A stretch of DNA of 64,000 bases from Lachnospiraceae bacterium (GTDB lineage Bacteria; Bacillota; Clostridia; Lachnospirales; Lachnospiraceae), in contig CAADSM010000047.1 of the NCBI GenBank assembly GCA_900751785.1, positions 1 through 64,000 of the forward strand, written 5' to 3'. Numbering within the stretch: the first letter of the stretch is position 1; the number at the start of each line of letters is the position of its first letter. The position numbers and the translations under genes were made by a program. Shown one piece after another: positions 35,372 through 45,889 of this stretch. Below the pieces are notes generated by a model. That model was not told where the DNA came from. It saw only the letters and a list, made by a program, of their open reading frames with translations, and made no database searches.

Positions 35372-37139
35372 TTAGCGGTCCTCCTTTCTGAATGCAGCCG
35401 CGATCTGCGCATCCAGTTCTTCCTGCACCTTCGCGTACTCCTCGTCGAGGGCATCCTCCTTTATATATTTAAACCGTCCGATCTGCTCTCTGACCGGCAT
35501 GGAGATCAGCTTCCTAAGCTCCGCTCCTTTCGAGAGCGCCTCCACTGCCTTTTCGTAAAATGCATTCACAAGCTGCATCATCATATACTGCTTCTTGAGC
35601 GATGTGTAAGTGTCCACCTCATGGAAGGAATTTTGATGGAGAAAATCCTCGCGGATGGAGCGCGCCGCCTCCATCTTCAGCCGGTCGCCCGGCGAGAGCG
35701 CGTCCATACCTACCATCTTGACGATCTCTTCCAGCTCCGCCTCCTCCTGGAGCAGGGACATCATCTTCTGGCGCCCCTCCATCCAGTCCGGCGCCACTTC
35801 CGAGTTGAACCACTTCTCCATGTCGTCCAGATACAGAGAGTAGCTGTTCAGCCAGTTGATAGCGGGGAAATGTCTCTTGTACGCCAGCTCTGAATCCAGC
35901 CCCCAGAACACCTTCACGATACGGAGCGTCGCCTGGGACACCGGCTCCGAAGTATCTCCGCCCGGCGGCGATACCGCGCCGATCACAGACAGCGCGCCCT
36001 CGCGCCCTTCTTTTCCAAGTGAGACCACATGGCCTGCGCGCTCATAAAACTGCGCCAGACGGCTTCCCAGATAAGCCGGGTATCCCTCCTCGCCGGGCAT
36101 CTCTTCCAGACGCCCAGACATCTCGCGGAGCGCCTCCGCCCAGCGGGATGTAGAATCTGCCATCAGCGCCACGGAATATCCCATATCCCGGAAATATTCT
36201 GCGATCGTGATACCGGTATAGATCGACGCCTCGCGGGCCGCCACCGGCATATCCGATGTGTTGGCGATCAGGACGGTCCTCTGCATCAGGGGCTGTCCCG
36301 TCTTCGGATCCTTCAGCTCGGGAAATTCATTCAGAACATCCGTCATCTCATTCCCGCGCTCTCCGCATCCGATATAGACCACGATATCAGCCTCCGCCCA
36401 TTTTGCCAGCTGGTGCTGGATCACGGTCTTGCCGCTGCCGAACCGCCCCCGGCCCTGCAGCCACGCCGCCCTTGGCGATCGGGAAGAAGGTGTCAATGAC
36501 TCTCTGCCCTGTGACAAGAGGCATCTTCGGCGGAAGCTTCTTCTTATACGGACGCCCCCGGCGCACCGGCCATCTCTGCATCAGCGTAAGCTCCTTCTCC
36601 CCGTCTTCCGCCGCAACGATGGCAACGACTTCCTCGACAGTGAAGCTTCCTGCCCTGATCTCCTTGATCGTTCCCTTGATCCCGTACGGGACCATGATCT
36701 TCTGCTGCACCAGCGCGGTCTCCTGCACCGTGCCGATCACATCTCCGGGCTCCACCTCGTCTCCCGCCTTCACCGCAGGGACAAACTCCCACTTCAGATC
36801 CCTCTTCAGGGACGGCACTTCCACGCCTCTTTTCAGGTTGTTCCCTGAGATCTTCATGATATCATCCAGCGGTCTCTGGATCCCGTCGTAAATGCTCGTG
36901 ATCAGCCCCGGTCCCAGCTCAACAGACATGGGAACCTCCATCGACTCCACCGGCTCCCCCGGTCCCAGACCGGAGGTCTCTTCATATACCTGGATCGACG
37001 CCTCGTCGCCGTGCATCTCGATGATCTCGCCGATCAGACGCTGCTTTGACACACGCACCACGTCGAACATATTTGCATCCCGCATTCCCTCTGCTATGAC
37101 AAGAGGTCCTGCGACTTTTTTGATAACTCCTGTGCTCAT
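35372..37139 (-). pseudogene. ntpA: V-type ATPase catalytic subunit A, frameshifted in the P-loop
   Basis: The gene (1768 nt) would encode 588 residues, the normal length, if one base were removed. The first frame runs from ATG 37139 (MSTGVIKKVAGPLVIAEG) to [14 protein letters not shown]. The second frame resumes at [20 protein letters not shown] and runs to the stop at 35372, with [21 protein letters not shown] and [10 protein letters not shown] intact. The switch lies in a G-run at 36443-36455, inside the Walker A motif (normally GPFGSGKT). As written no full A subunit is made. Since every other operon gene is intact, an assembly or base-call error is at least as likely as real inactivation. 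The start overlaps the ntpG stop (ATGA). Confidence 0.9.
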
Positions 37140-37462
37140 TCGCTTACTCCTCCAAACAGAATATCTGACCCGACCGCCTGCTCCACGGTCTTTCTCACGC
37201 CTTCCACACCGGCGCCGGTATTCCCGGACACGCCCGGTATCTGTATGATCGCCGGGACCGTTCTGTCACGGTACGCCTCGATCTCCGGTCCGATCTGTGC
37301 TGCCGCCGCCTCGGTGATATAGATGATCCCGTACTCTCCTTCGGCGAGCTCATGCAGCTTCTCTCTCGCTTCCTCCCGGGTCCTGACAGGGCAGACGGCA
37401 AGACCGAGGGTGGCGAAGCCGTAGATACTGTCATAATCGCCCATCACTGCAATCTTATACAT
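37136..37462 (-). CDS. ntpG: V-type ATPase subunit F-like (E. hirae NtpG)
   Basis: 108 residues, a small Rossmann-like protein of the central stalk that binds subunit D. Typical features are MYKIAVMGDYDSIYGFATLG, YGIIYITEAAAAQI and PAIIQIPGVSG. It overlaps the ntpC stop by 8 nt and the ntpA start by 4 nt. Confidence 0.95.
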   Translation of the reverse strand: MYKIAVMGDYDSIYGFATLGLAVCPVRTREEAREKLHELAEGEYGIIYITEAAAAQIGPEIEAYRDRTVPAIIQIPGVSGNTGAGVEGVRKTVEQAVGSDILFGGVSE

Positions 37463-38426
37463 ACATCTCCCTTATCCTTTCCCGGATCGCATCGTCCGAA
37501 AATCCGTTTTGTTTTCCGGTCAAAATGATCCGAACTGTCTTAATCTCATTCTCCCTCGCGATCAGATACCCCAGCAGGGGACCGACAGAAAACGTCTCGT
37601 ATTTCTGCGGCTTCATCGTCTCTATCATCCGGTTATCGCACCAGCGCTCGAACGCCGACGGCGATGTCTTGAGCGCCTCCGCTCCGCCCGCGTAGGAAGT
37701 CTCCTGCAGATACTGTGCGATCTCATCCTCGCCTGCCAGGGCCGCACGGATCAGCTGTCCCACATTCAGGCTGCCGCACTCCGCCATGGCGCTGTGCATA
37801 AACTCCGCGGATTTTCCCGTCTTCTGGGCGCGCACCGCGATCTTGATGTCCGCGATCGCCACAGTCGTGTCGGCATATTCCTCGATGATCCGCTCCCCCG
37901 AACGCTTTCCCGCTTCAGCGGCCGCTTCCAGCGCCGCCTTATCCACACAGATATCGCAGAACTGTCCGTCTCCGGTGTGGAGAAGGATATCCATCGCCTC
38001 CTGCGCAGTCCGGGACATATTCCCCGGGAGCCGCGAGAACTCTTTGCTCTCGACGATCCGCATCATCTCTTCCCCCGGGATCGGGCAGTCATCATAGAAG
38101 ATGCGGGGATTCTTCACCCCGGTGCAGACTGCCTTCACCGCTGCCTTCAGATTGTGGTAAAGCCTGGGATACAAGAGCACATCGAAGACACTCATATCCG
38201 GCGCCACATCCCGGATCACCTGCCACGTCTTCTCCTCCTCGCATTTTAAGACAGACTCCATGTCGTTTTCTGCAGACGGATCGCCCCAGCCTCTGTCGAT
38301 CAGAAGCTGCAGAGCCTGCTCTGCCGTGCCGCATGCGAGAAGCTGCCCGATAACGGCATCATTCAGCAGAGAGGTCTCAAGGGCGCGTATCCTTGCGACC
38401 GCGTAAGTATATTTTGTATTGCTCAA
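37455..38426 (-). CDS. ntpC: V-type ATPase subunit C (central stalk to rotor ring)
   Basis: 323 residues, matching the d/C-type socket that joins the stalk to the K ring. The N-terminal TKYTYAVARIRALETSLLND is the family signature, and the helical repeats end in GPLLGYLIARENEIKTVRII. The start is TTG at 38426: GGAGG lies 7 nt upstream, whereas the in-frame TTG at 38432 is only 1 nt away. Confidence 0.94.
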   Translation of the reverse strand: MSNTKYTYAVARIRALETSLLNDAVIGQLLACGTAEQALQLLIDRGWGDPSAENDMESVLKCEEEKTWQVIRDVAPDMSVFDVLLYPRLYHNLKAAVKAVCTGVKNPRIFYDDCPIPGEEMMRIVESKEFSRLPGNMSRTAQEAMDILLHTGDGQFCDICVDKAALEAAAEAGKRSGERIIEEYADTTVAIADIKIAVRAQKTGKSAEFMHSAMAECGSLNVGQLIRAALAGEDEIAQYLQETSYAGGAEALKTSPSAFERWCDNRMIETMKPQKYETFSVGPLLGYLIARENEIKTVRIILTGKQNGFSDDAIRERIREMYV

Positions 38427-38452
38427 AACCAACCCTCCTTACCGGCCCTGCT

Positions 38453-39046
38453 CTATCCGAACAGCATCCTGTTCACCTGATCTGATAATTCTTCTCTTTT
38501 GGCGCTGAATACTGCTTTCAGCGTACAGTTTTCCTCAATCCCGCCGTAGACAAGGAGGAATCCTCCGTCCGCCTCCAGCGGCTCATCAGACAATGTAAGG
38601 CTGCCACCCTTCGCCGCGGCGATCGTCCGGATCCGTCCGGAGAATTCTTCCGGCATGCGCTCCAGGTCGCGCCCGTTGAAGCGGATCTCTCCTGCTTCCG
38701 GGAAAACGTTCTGCTCCAGCAGCTTTTCCATCATCTCAAAATATTTTTCGTCGTCCAGATCCATGATCTCCTCATAGGCTTTTTGGAGAACTCCGCGGAT
38801 CACTTCCTGCTTCGCCGAGAGGATCGCCTGCTTCCTCCGCATATCCGCGGCGGACTCTGCGCGCCGTTCATATTCCTGCGCGCCGCGCGCCGCCCCGGCA
38901 GCGGTCTCAGCCGCGGCCGCGTCTGCTTCCTCCCCGGCTTCTCTCAGGATCCGGTCCGCCTCTTTTCCGGCTTTGTCAAGGATGTCCCGGGCTGCGTTCT
39001 CCGCCTCCTCCAGGATCCGGGCTTTCATCTTGTCCAATCCACTCAT
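38453..39046 (-). CDS. ntpE: V-type ATPase subunit E (peripheral stalk)
   Basis: 197 residues. A long charged N-terminal coiled coil (ILEEAENAARDILDKAGKEA) and a C-terminal globular domain (GGFLLVYGGIEENCTLKAVF) are typical of E. ATG 39046 (MSGLDKMKAR) lies 9 nt from AGGAG; an open extension upstream is rejected. E pairs with the F/H-like subunit encoded at the operon start. Confidence 0.93.
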   Translation of the reverse strand: MSGLDKMKARILEEAENAARDILDKAGKEADRILREAGEEADAAAAETAAGAARGAQEYERRAESAADMRRKQAILSAKQEVIRGVLQKAYEEIMDLDDEKYFEMMEKLLEQNVFPEAGEIRFNGRDLERMPEEFSGRIRTIAAAKGGSLTLSDEPLEADGGFLLVYGGIEENCTLKAVFSAKREELSDQVNRMLFG

Positions 39047-39118
39047 CTCGATCATCTCCTTTTCTGTCACACTCTGAGTCCGGCTCAAGCCGCCGCAGCG
39101 GTCTCAGCCTGGAACCGT

Positions 39119-41613
<2,495 letters not shown>

Positions 41614-41663
41614 AGTCTTATCCCCTCCTTTTCTTCATAAGCATTCTCTTCATCCGTCCGGTC

Positions 41664-41972
41664 TCAGACCAGATGGGATATGACATAGTCAACTGCCTGC
41701 TGTTCCTTCTCCTTCGCGGAAGCCTTCAGCTGCCCGATCTCCTGTTCCAGAGCTTCCGCAGCCCGCTTCTCTGCCTCAGCCGCTTTCTCCTTCGCTTCAG
41801 CAGCCGAAGCCTCCGCTGCTTTCTGAGCTTTTCTGATGACCTCCTCCTTCAGGTCCGCAGCCTTTTCTTTTGCTTCTGCAAGAAGTCTTTCACTCTCCCT
41901 GCTGGCTTCCTTAACGATCTCCTCCGCCTTTTTCTCTGTCTCGCGGATCGTCTGGATCGTCTCTTCTACCAT
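41664..41972 (-). CDS. ntpF: V-type ATPase peripheral stalk subunit (NtpF/AhaH/G-like)
   Basis: 102 residues, almost wholly a charged coiled coil of Ala, Glu and Lys (REKA-type heptads such as KKAEEIVKEASRESERLLAE). It occupies the first position of the operon, as in E. hirae ntpFIKECGABD, which supports the identity; sequence alone would allow any stalk coiled coil. An ATG with GGTGGAG upstream gives the start. Confidence 0.85.
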   Translation of the reverse strand: MVEETIQTIRETEKKAEEIVKEASRESERLLAEAKEKAADLKEEVIRKAQKAAEASAAEAKEKAAEAEKRAAEALEQEIGQLKASAKEKEQQAVDYVISHLV

Positions 41973-42169
41973 AGCATCTCCACCGCCTTTCTGTGCCGTT
42001 TTCTGCCGGTGCCCTTATCACTCCTGCATCAACAGCCTTTTTGTTCTCTGTGACTTCGTTCTTCCTGATAATTTCTTTCCATCTACTTAGCTTTACCAAT
42101 CCTGCCGGCTTCATGCAGATTCAAACGCCGCTCTGCTTTTTGTGCATTTTTTATAAATGTTTTATCGGT

Positions 42170-42198
42170 ATTATATACCTAAATGGTATATATTTCAA
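42170..42198 (-). promoter_or_regulatory. Promoter of the V-ATPase operon
   Basis: Minus strand: -35 TTGAAA (42193-42198), 17-nt spacer, -10 TATAAT (42170-42175), within an AT-rich block. The predicted leader to ntpF is about 190 nt and contains no recognised riboswitch or gene. The -10 region overlaps a small dyad (TATACCATTTAGGTATA). Confidence 0.75.
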
Positions 42199-42327
42199 AT
42201 ATTTATCACTTTTTCTTTCTTCTTTTATTAATTCTGCTTATAAAATATCATTCTTCATCAGCCGGATTAATGGCAGTCCGTTAAATCCGCATTTTCGGCA
42301 TTTCCATCGATTCGGATCACTCTATAG

Positions 42328-42372
42328 ATAGACAAGGAGGCAGGCGAGTTCATCGCCTGCCTCCTTGTCTAT
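42328..42372. terminator. Perfect 20-bp inverted repeat after trmL
   Basis: Arms 42328-42347 and 42353-42372 are exact complements around GTTCA, giving a very stable hairpin 18 nt below the trmL stop. No T-run follows on the minus strand, so it may be a Rho-independent stop of low efficiency or an mRNA end-protecting structure. Confidence 0.65.
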
Positions 42373-42389
42373 ATGGTATTCCAAACCTT

Positions 42390-42884
42390 CTATTTCCATT
42401 CCAGCCTGTGCAGATTTCCCTCCAGATTCATCCCCGCAAAGCCGTTCTGCCGCAGCGCCTCATAGAGTATGACCGCCACTGAATTTCCCAGGTTCAGAGA
42501 ACGGATGCCGCCGATCATCGGGATCCTCACACAGTTCTCCTGATTCTCCAGCAGGATCTCCTCCGGGATCCCTGCGCTCTCCTTGCCGAACATGATATAG
42601 CAGTCCGGCTCATACTCAGCTTCTGTATAGACCTTCTGCGCCTTCGTCGTGGCCATGTAGATCTTCGCTCCCGGATTCTTCTCAAGGAAATCCTGATAAT
42701 CGATGTATGTGGTCACATCCAGATCCTTCCAGTAGTCCATCCCTGCCCGCTTCAGCGCTTTTTCTGACAGGCTGAAGCCAAGAGGCTCGATGAGATGGAG
42801 CCTTGTCCCCGTGGCGACGCAGGTCCTCCCTATATTTCCGGTATTTGCCGGTATCTCCGGCTCGAGAAGCACGATATTCAGCAT
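42390..42884 (-). CDS. trmL: tRNA (cytidine/uridine-34 2'-O)-methyltransferase
   Basis: 164 residues, SPOUT-class enzyme that methylates the wobble ribose of tRNA-Leu isoacceptors using S-adenosylmethionine. Visible: LNIVLLEPEIPANTGNIGRT at the N-terminus and the C-terminal trefoil-knot motifs MFGKESAGIPEEIL, IPMIGGIRSLNLGNSVAVIL. ATG 42884 is 9 nt after GGAG; a 12-codon open extension is rejected. Length matches the family. Confidence 0.96.
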   Translation of the reverse strand: MLNIVLLEPEIPANTGNIGRTCVATGTRLHLIEPLGFSLSEKALKRAGMDYWKDLDVTTYIDYQDFLEKNPGAKIYMATTKAQKVYTEAEYEPDCYIMFGKESAGIPEEILLENQENCVRIPMIGGIRSLNLGNSVAVILYEALRQNGFAGMNLEGNLHRLEWK

Positions 42885-42913
42885 CTGACCTTTCTCCTTT
42901 TCACAAAATGTAA

Positions 42914-42944
42914 GACGCACAGAGGCATAGCTCCTCTGTGCGTA
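42914..42944 (-). terminator. Terminator after the aminotransferase gene
   Basis: Perfect 11-bp arms (42915-42925 and 42933-42943, ACGCACAGAGG) followed on the minus strand by CTTACATTTT. It lies between the aminotransferase stop and trmL. Confidence 0.6.
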
Positions 42945-42957
42945 AACCTTTCTTTTC

Positions 42958-44133
42958 TCACTGCTCTTCGCCGCGTAGCCGCCGGATGAATCTGTCGACG
43001 CGCCCGAGCGCTTCCTTCAGCTCGTCTAAAGAATAGGCGTAAGAGATCCTGAGGAACCCTTCGCCGCACTCTCCGAATGCGCTTCCCGGGACAACAGCCA
43101 CTTTCTCCTCCTCCAGAAGCCTGGTGGCAAACTCTTCCGACGTCATGCCGAACTCCCGGATGCTCGGGAATACATAGAACGCGCCGTATGGCTCAAAGCA
43201 CTCAAGGCCCATCCGCTTGAATTCATTCATAAGGAAACGTCTTCTCTGATCGTAGGATTTTCTCATCTCCTGCACTTCGGCTTCACAGCTGCGCAGGCCT
43301 TCCACCGCTGCGTACTGGCTGGTCGTCGGCGCGCACATAATCGCAAACTGATGGAGCTTAATCATCTGCTCGATGATATTTTCCGGGCCGCAGCAGTAGC
43401 CCAGTCTCCAGCCGGTCATCGCAAAGCCTTTGGAAAATCCGTTGATGACGATCGTCCGCTCGCGCATCCCCGGAAGGCTCGCGATCGAGACATGCTCCGT
43501 GCCGTAGGTCAGTTCTGAATAAATCTCATCTGAGAGCACGTACAGGTCATGCTCTTTCACAAACTCGGCGATCGGCTCCAGGTCCTCCCGCGTCATGATC
43601 GACCCTGTCGGATTGTTGGGGAACGGCATGATGAGCACCTTCGTCTTCGGAGTTGTATACTCCTCCAGCTCCTCCACGGTCAGCTTAAATTCATTCTCGC
43701 TCTTCAGCGGAATGACTACCGGCACTCCGTCCGCCATCACAGTACAGGGCAGATAAGATACATAGCTCGGCTGCGGAAGGAGCACCTCGTCCCCCGGATC
43801 CAGCATACAGCGCAGGCCGACATCAATCGCCTCGCTCCCTCCCACTGTGACAAGTGTTTCTTTTTTCGGGTCGTAAGAAACGCCGATCTTTCTCTTCAGA
43901 TATTTGCAGATCTCATTCCGCAGCTCCTGAAGCCCCGCATTGGACGTATAAAACGTTCTTCCCCTCTCAAGGGAGAAGATTCCTTCCTCGCGGATCCGCC
44001 ACGGCGTATCAAAATCCGGTTCTCCGACGCCGAGCGAGATCGCGTCCTTCATCTCGTTTGCCACATCAAAAAACTTTCGTATGCCGGATGGCTGGATATC
44101 TATGATCTTCTTTGACAATGGATTTCTCATCAC
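42958..44133 (-). CDS. PLP-dependent class I/II aminotransferase
   Basis: 391 residues, fold type I. The PLP lysine lies in NGFSKGFAMTGWRLGY (about 232), with the Asn of FPNNPTGSIM near 173 and the C-terminal Arg in GFLRISYAYS. It most resembles aromatic or broad-specificity aminotransferases of the PatA/AspC-like group; the substrate is uncertain. Its ATG overlaps the stop of the Lrp-type regulator by 4 nt, so the two are coupled and the regulator probably controls it. Confidence 0.93.
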   Translation of the reverse strand: MMRNPLSKKIIDIQPSGIRKFFDVANEMKDAISLGVGEPDFDTPWRIREEGIFSLERGRTFYTSNAGLQELRNEICKYLKRKIGVSYDPKKETLVTVGGSEAIDVGLRCMLDPGDEVLLPQPSYVSYLPCTVMADGVPVVIPLKSENEFKLTVEELEEYTTPKTKVLIMPFPNNPTGSIMTREDLEPIAEFVKEHDLYVLSDEIYSELTYGTEHVSIASLPGMRERTIVINGFSKGFAMTGWRLGYCCGPENIIEQMIKLHQFAIMCAPTTSQYAAVEGLRSCEAEVQEMRKSYDQRRRFLMNEFKRMGLECFEPYGAFYVFPSIREFGMTSEEFATRLLEEEKVAVVPGSAFGECGEGFLRISYAYSLDELKEALGRVDRFIRRLRGEEQ

Positions 44134-44636
44134 GGCATCACCAGCATCCTTTCCGACTCTTTCTTCGGCACCATGACCGTACCGTGGTCTTTGTATTTTT
44201 TAAGGATAAAATGTGTCGCGGTGCTGAGCACCTCGTCGATCGGGGAGAGCTTCTCGGACACAAAGCGCGACACTTCCATGAGCGTCCGTCCTTCCAGGGT
44301 CACAAGAAGGTCATAGCTGCCGGAGATAAGATATACTGCCGATACCTCCGGATAGTTATAGATCCGCTCTGCGATCCGGTCAAATCCCCGGTCTCTCTGC
44401 GGAGTAACGCGCACCTCGATCAGCGCGGTCACCATCTCCACCCCCGTCTTCTCCCAATCGATCAGAGTATGGTATCCGCAGATGATCTTCTCTTTCTCCA
44501 TCTCCGCCATCTCATTCGCAACATCCGTCTCCTCAACTCCGAGCAGCACTGCAAGTTCTCCCAGTTCCACACGGCTGTGCTTCTCAATATATTTCAGGAT
44601 TTCCAGCCGAAGAGCTTCTTTTTTCTCATTCATCAT
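44130..44636 (-). CDS. Lrp/AsnC-family transcriptional regulator
   Basis: 168 residues. A winged HTH at about 12-60 (LRLEILKYIEKHSRVELGEL) precedes a RAM/AsnC ligand domain at about 70-150 (GVEMVTALIEVRVTPQRDRG, then AVYLISGSYDLLVTLEG). Such proteins sense amino acids. Two adjacent ATGs (44636 and 44633) lie 6 and 9 nt from AGGAGG; either could be used. Translation is coupled to the aminotransferase. Confidence 0.93.
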   Translation of the reverse strand: MMNEKKEALRLEILKYIEKHSRVELGELAVLLGVEETDVANEMAEMEKEKIICGYHTLIDWEKTGVEMVTALIEVRVTPQRDRGFDRIAERIYNYPEVSAVYLISGSYDLLVTLEGRTLMEVSRFVSEKLSPIDEVLSTATHFILKKYKDHGTVMVPKKESERMLVMP

Positions 44637-44710
44637 CGATTCCCTCCTGTCATTTATCTGATCACATCGGCAGCGCCTTTTCTTTCTTCCCGCCGCCTGT
44701 CTTCTAATCT

Positions 44711-45727
44711 CTAAACGGAACGCATCCCCTGCCACCGCATCAGTTCGTCCGGTGCGGGACGGTCCAGATATCTTACCTCTTCTCCGCTTGTGATCACCCG
44801 CGCGTTCTGCGCTTTGGCGACCCCAAGCCTTCCGGCTCGCGCGCCGGCCCCCTCCAGTACCGCGATCACTTCTTCCGCGTGATCCACCGCGAGCAGAAAG
44901 CTGCCCGCCGATGTCATCTGGTAGGGATTGAGCTGGAAGAACTCACAGATCTCCACGGTCTCCTGCCGCAGCGTCATGAGGGACATATCCACCTCGAGAC
45001 CGATCTGCGCGGCTTCTGCCAGGTCCCACAGAGCCGCCAGGATACCGCCGCTCCCGATCTGGCGTGCCGCTGTGACCAGCCGCTCTCCGCCGGGAGATCT
45101 CAGCGCCAGCGCTCCTGCCAGAGTCTGCGGCAGGACGAGTTCACTTCTCGCCGCTTTTGCCCCGGCGAGAAAAGACGGCACGAATCTTGACCTCAGCTCA
45201 TCCTCCGCCTCGTCCAGGATCCGGAGCGTCCCCTCCAGTCCCGTACATCCGCAGAGCAGGATCTCCTGCCCAGGATGCACCTGCTCTTCCGGGGCATGTT
45301 CTGCTGCCCCTGTAACAGTGACCGCGGCCGTACTCCTCCTCACCGCATGGGAAACCTCTCCCTGTATGCAGGACGCCTTAAGGCACATCTCATCACAGGC
45401 GGCTCTGATCCCTGCCGCGAGCTCCCTGAGCTCCTCTTCCTCTGCTTCCGGGGAGAGAAGGATCTGCGCCGAAACAGCCGAAGGGACCGCGCCGCCGGCA
45501 GCCACATTTCCCGCAGCCTCCAGCACGGCATAGTAGGCAGTCCTCCCGGAGTTCCCTTCCTTCACGCCATCCGCCCACACTGCATATCCGCCGGAAGGCA
45601 TCGCGAGAGACGAATATCGTCCTTCCCGGGAAAGCCCGGAGACTGTCTCTGACTTCTGATCATGAAATTGTTTTCCTACAGACCGCCTCCACGCGGTCTG
45701 AGACAGATTTCCCGGTTTCATCGCCAT
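44711..45727 (-). CDS. AIR synthase-related protein (PurM/HypE-like fold)
   Basis: 338 residues with the two-domain arrangement of the AIR synthase superfamily. The N-terminal ATP-binding half has AAGGAVPSAVSAQILLSPEA; the C-terminal half has VTAARQIGSGGILAALWDLA and FFQLNPYQMTSAGSFLLAV. It lacks a PurM or HypE signature tail, and no purine or hydrogenase genes are nearby, so the reaction is unknown. Start ATG 45727 fits a GGAAG SD sequence; ATG 45721 (MKPGNLSQ) resembles family N-termini and is the alternative. It precedes the Lrp gene by 74 nt. Confidence 0.82.
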   Translation of the reverse strand: MAMKPGNLSQTAWRRSVGKQFHDQKSETVSGLSREGRYSSLAMPSGGYAVWADGVKEGNSGRTAYYAVLEAAGNVAAGGAVPSAVSAQILLSPEAEEEELRELAAGIRAACDEMCLKASCIQGEVSHAVRRSTAAVTVTGAAEHAPEEQVHPGQEILLCGCTGLEGTLRILDEAEDELRSRFVPSFLAGAKAARSELVLPQTLAGALALRSPGGERLVTAARQIGSGGILAALWDLAEAAQIGLEVDMSLMTLRQETVEICEFFQLNPYQMTSAGSFLLAVDHAEEVIAVLEGAGARAGRLGVAKAQNARVITSGEEVRYLDRPAPDELMRWQGMRSV

Positions 45728-45783
45728 TTCTCAGACTTCCTTTCCTGTTCTTAAGATGTCCTCTCCTGCTGTGCATCCGGAGC

Positions 45784-45885
45784 TTATACCAGATACGGGA
45801 TCACCATCGTCGCGACCATAGCGACGATGAGCACGAGGATCAGGATCGATACGATCCTTCTTGTCTTCTTATCATACAGATTCAT
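45784..45885 (-). CDS. 33-residue single-span membrane protein
   Basis: A short frame reads MNLYDKKTRRIVSILILVLI and continues through VAMVATMVIPYLV to TAA. A charged N-terminus (DKKTRR) is followed by one long hydrophobic helix, the form of a genuine small membrane protein. AAGGAAAG lies 7 nt before the ATG. It starts 4 nt after the radical SAM stop and precedes the AIR-synthase-like gene by 56 nt, so it is probably cotranscribed. Function unknown. Confidence 0.7.
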   Translation of the reverse strand: MNLYDKKTRRIVSILILVLIVAMVATMVIPYLV

Positions 45886-45889
45886 ACTT

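Noticed and set aside
34433..35893. 486-codon plus-strand frame opposite ntpB and ntpA
   Set aside because: Arg/His-rich shadow of two conserved ATPase genes, with no start signal.
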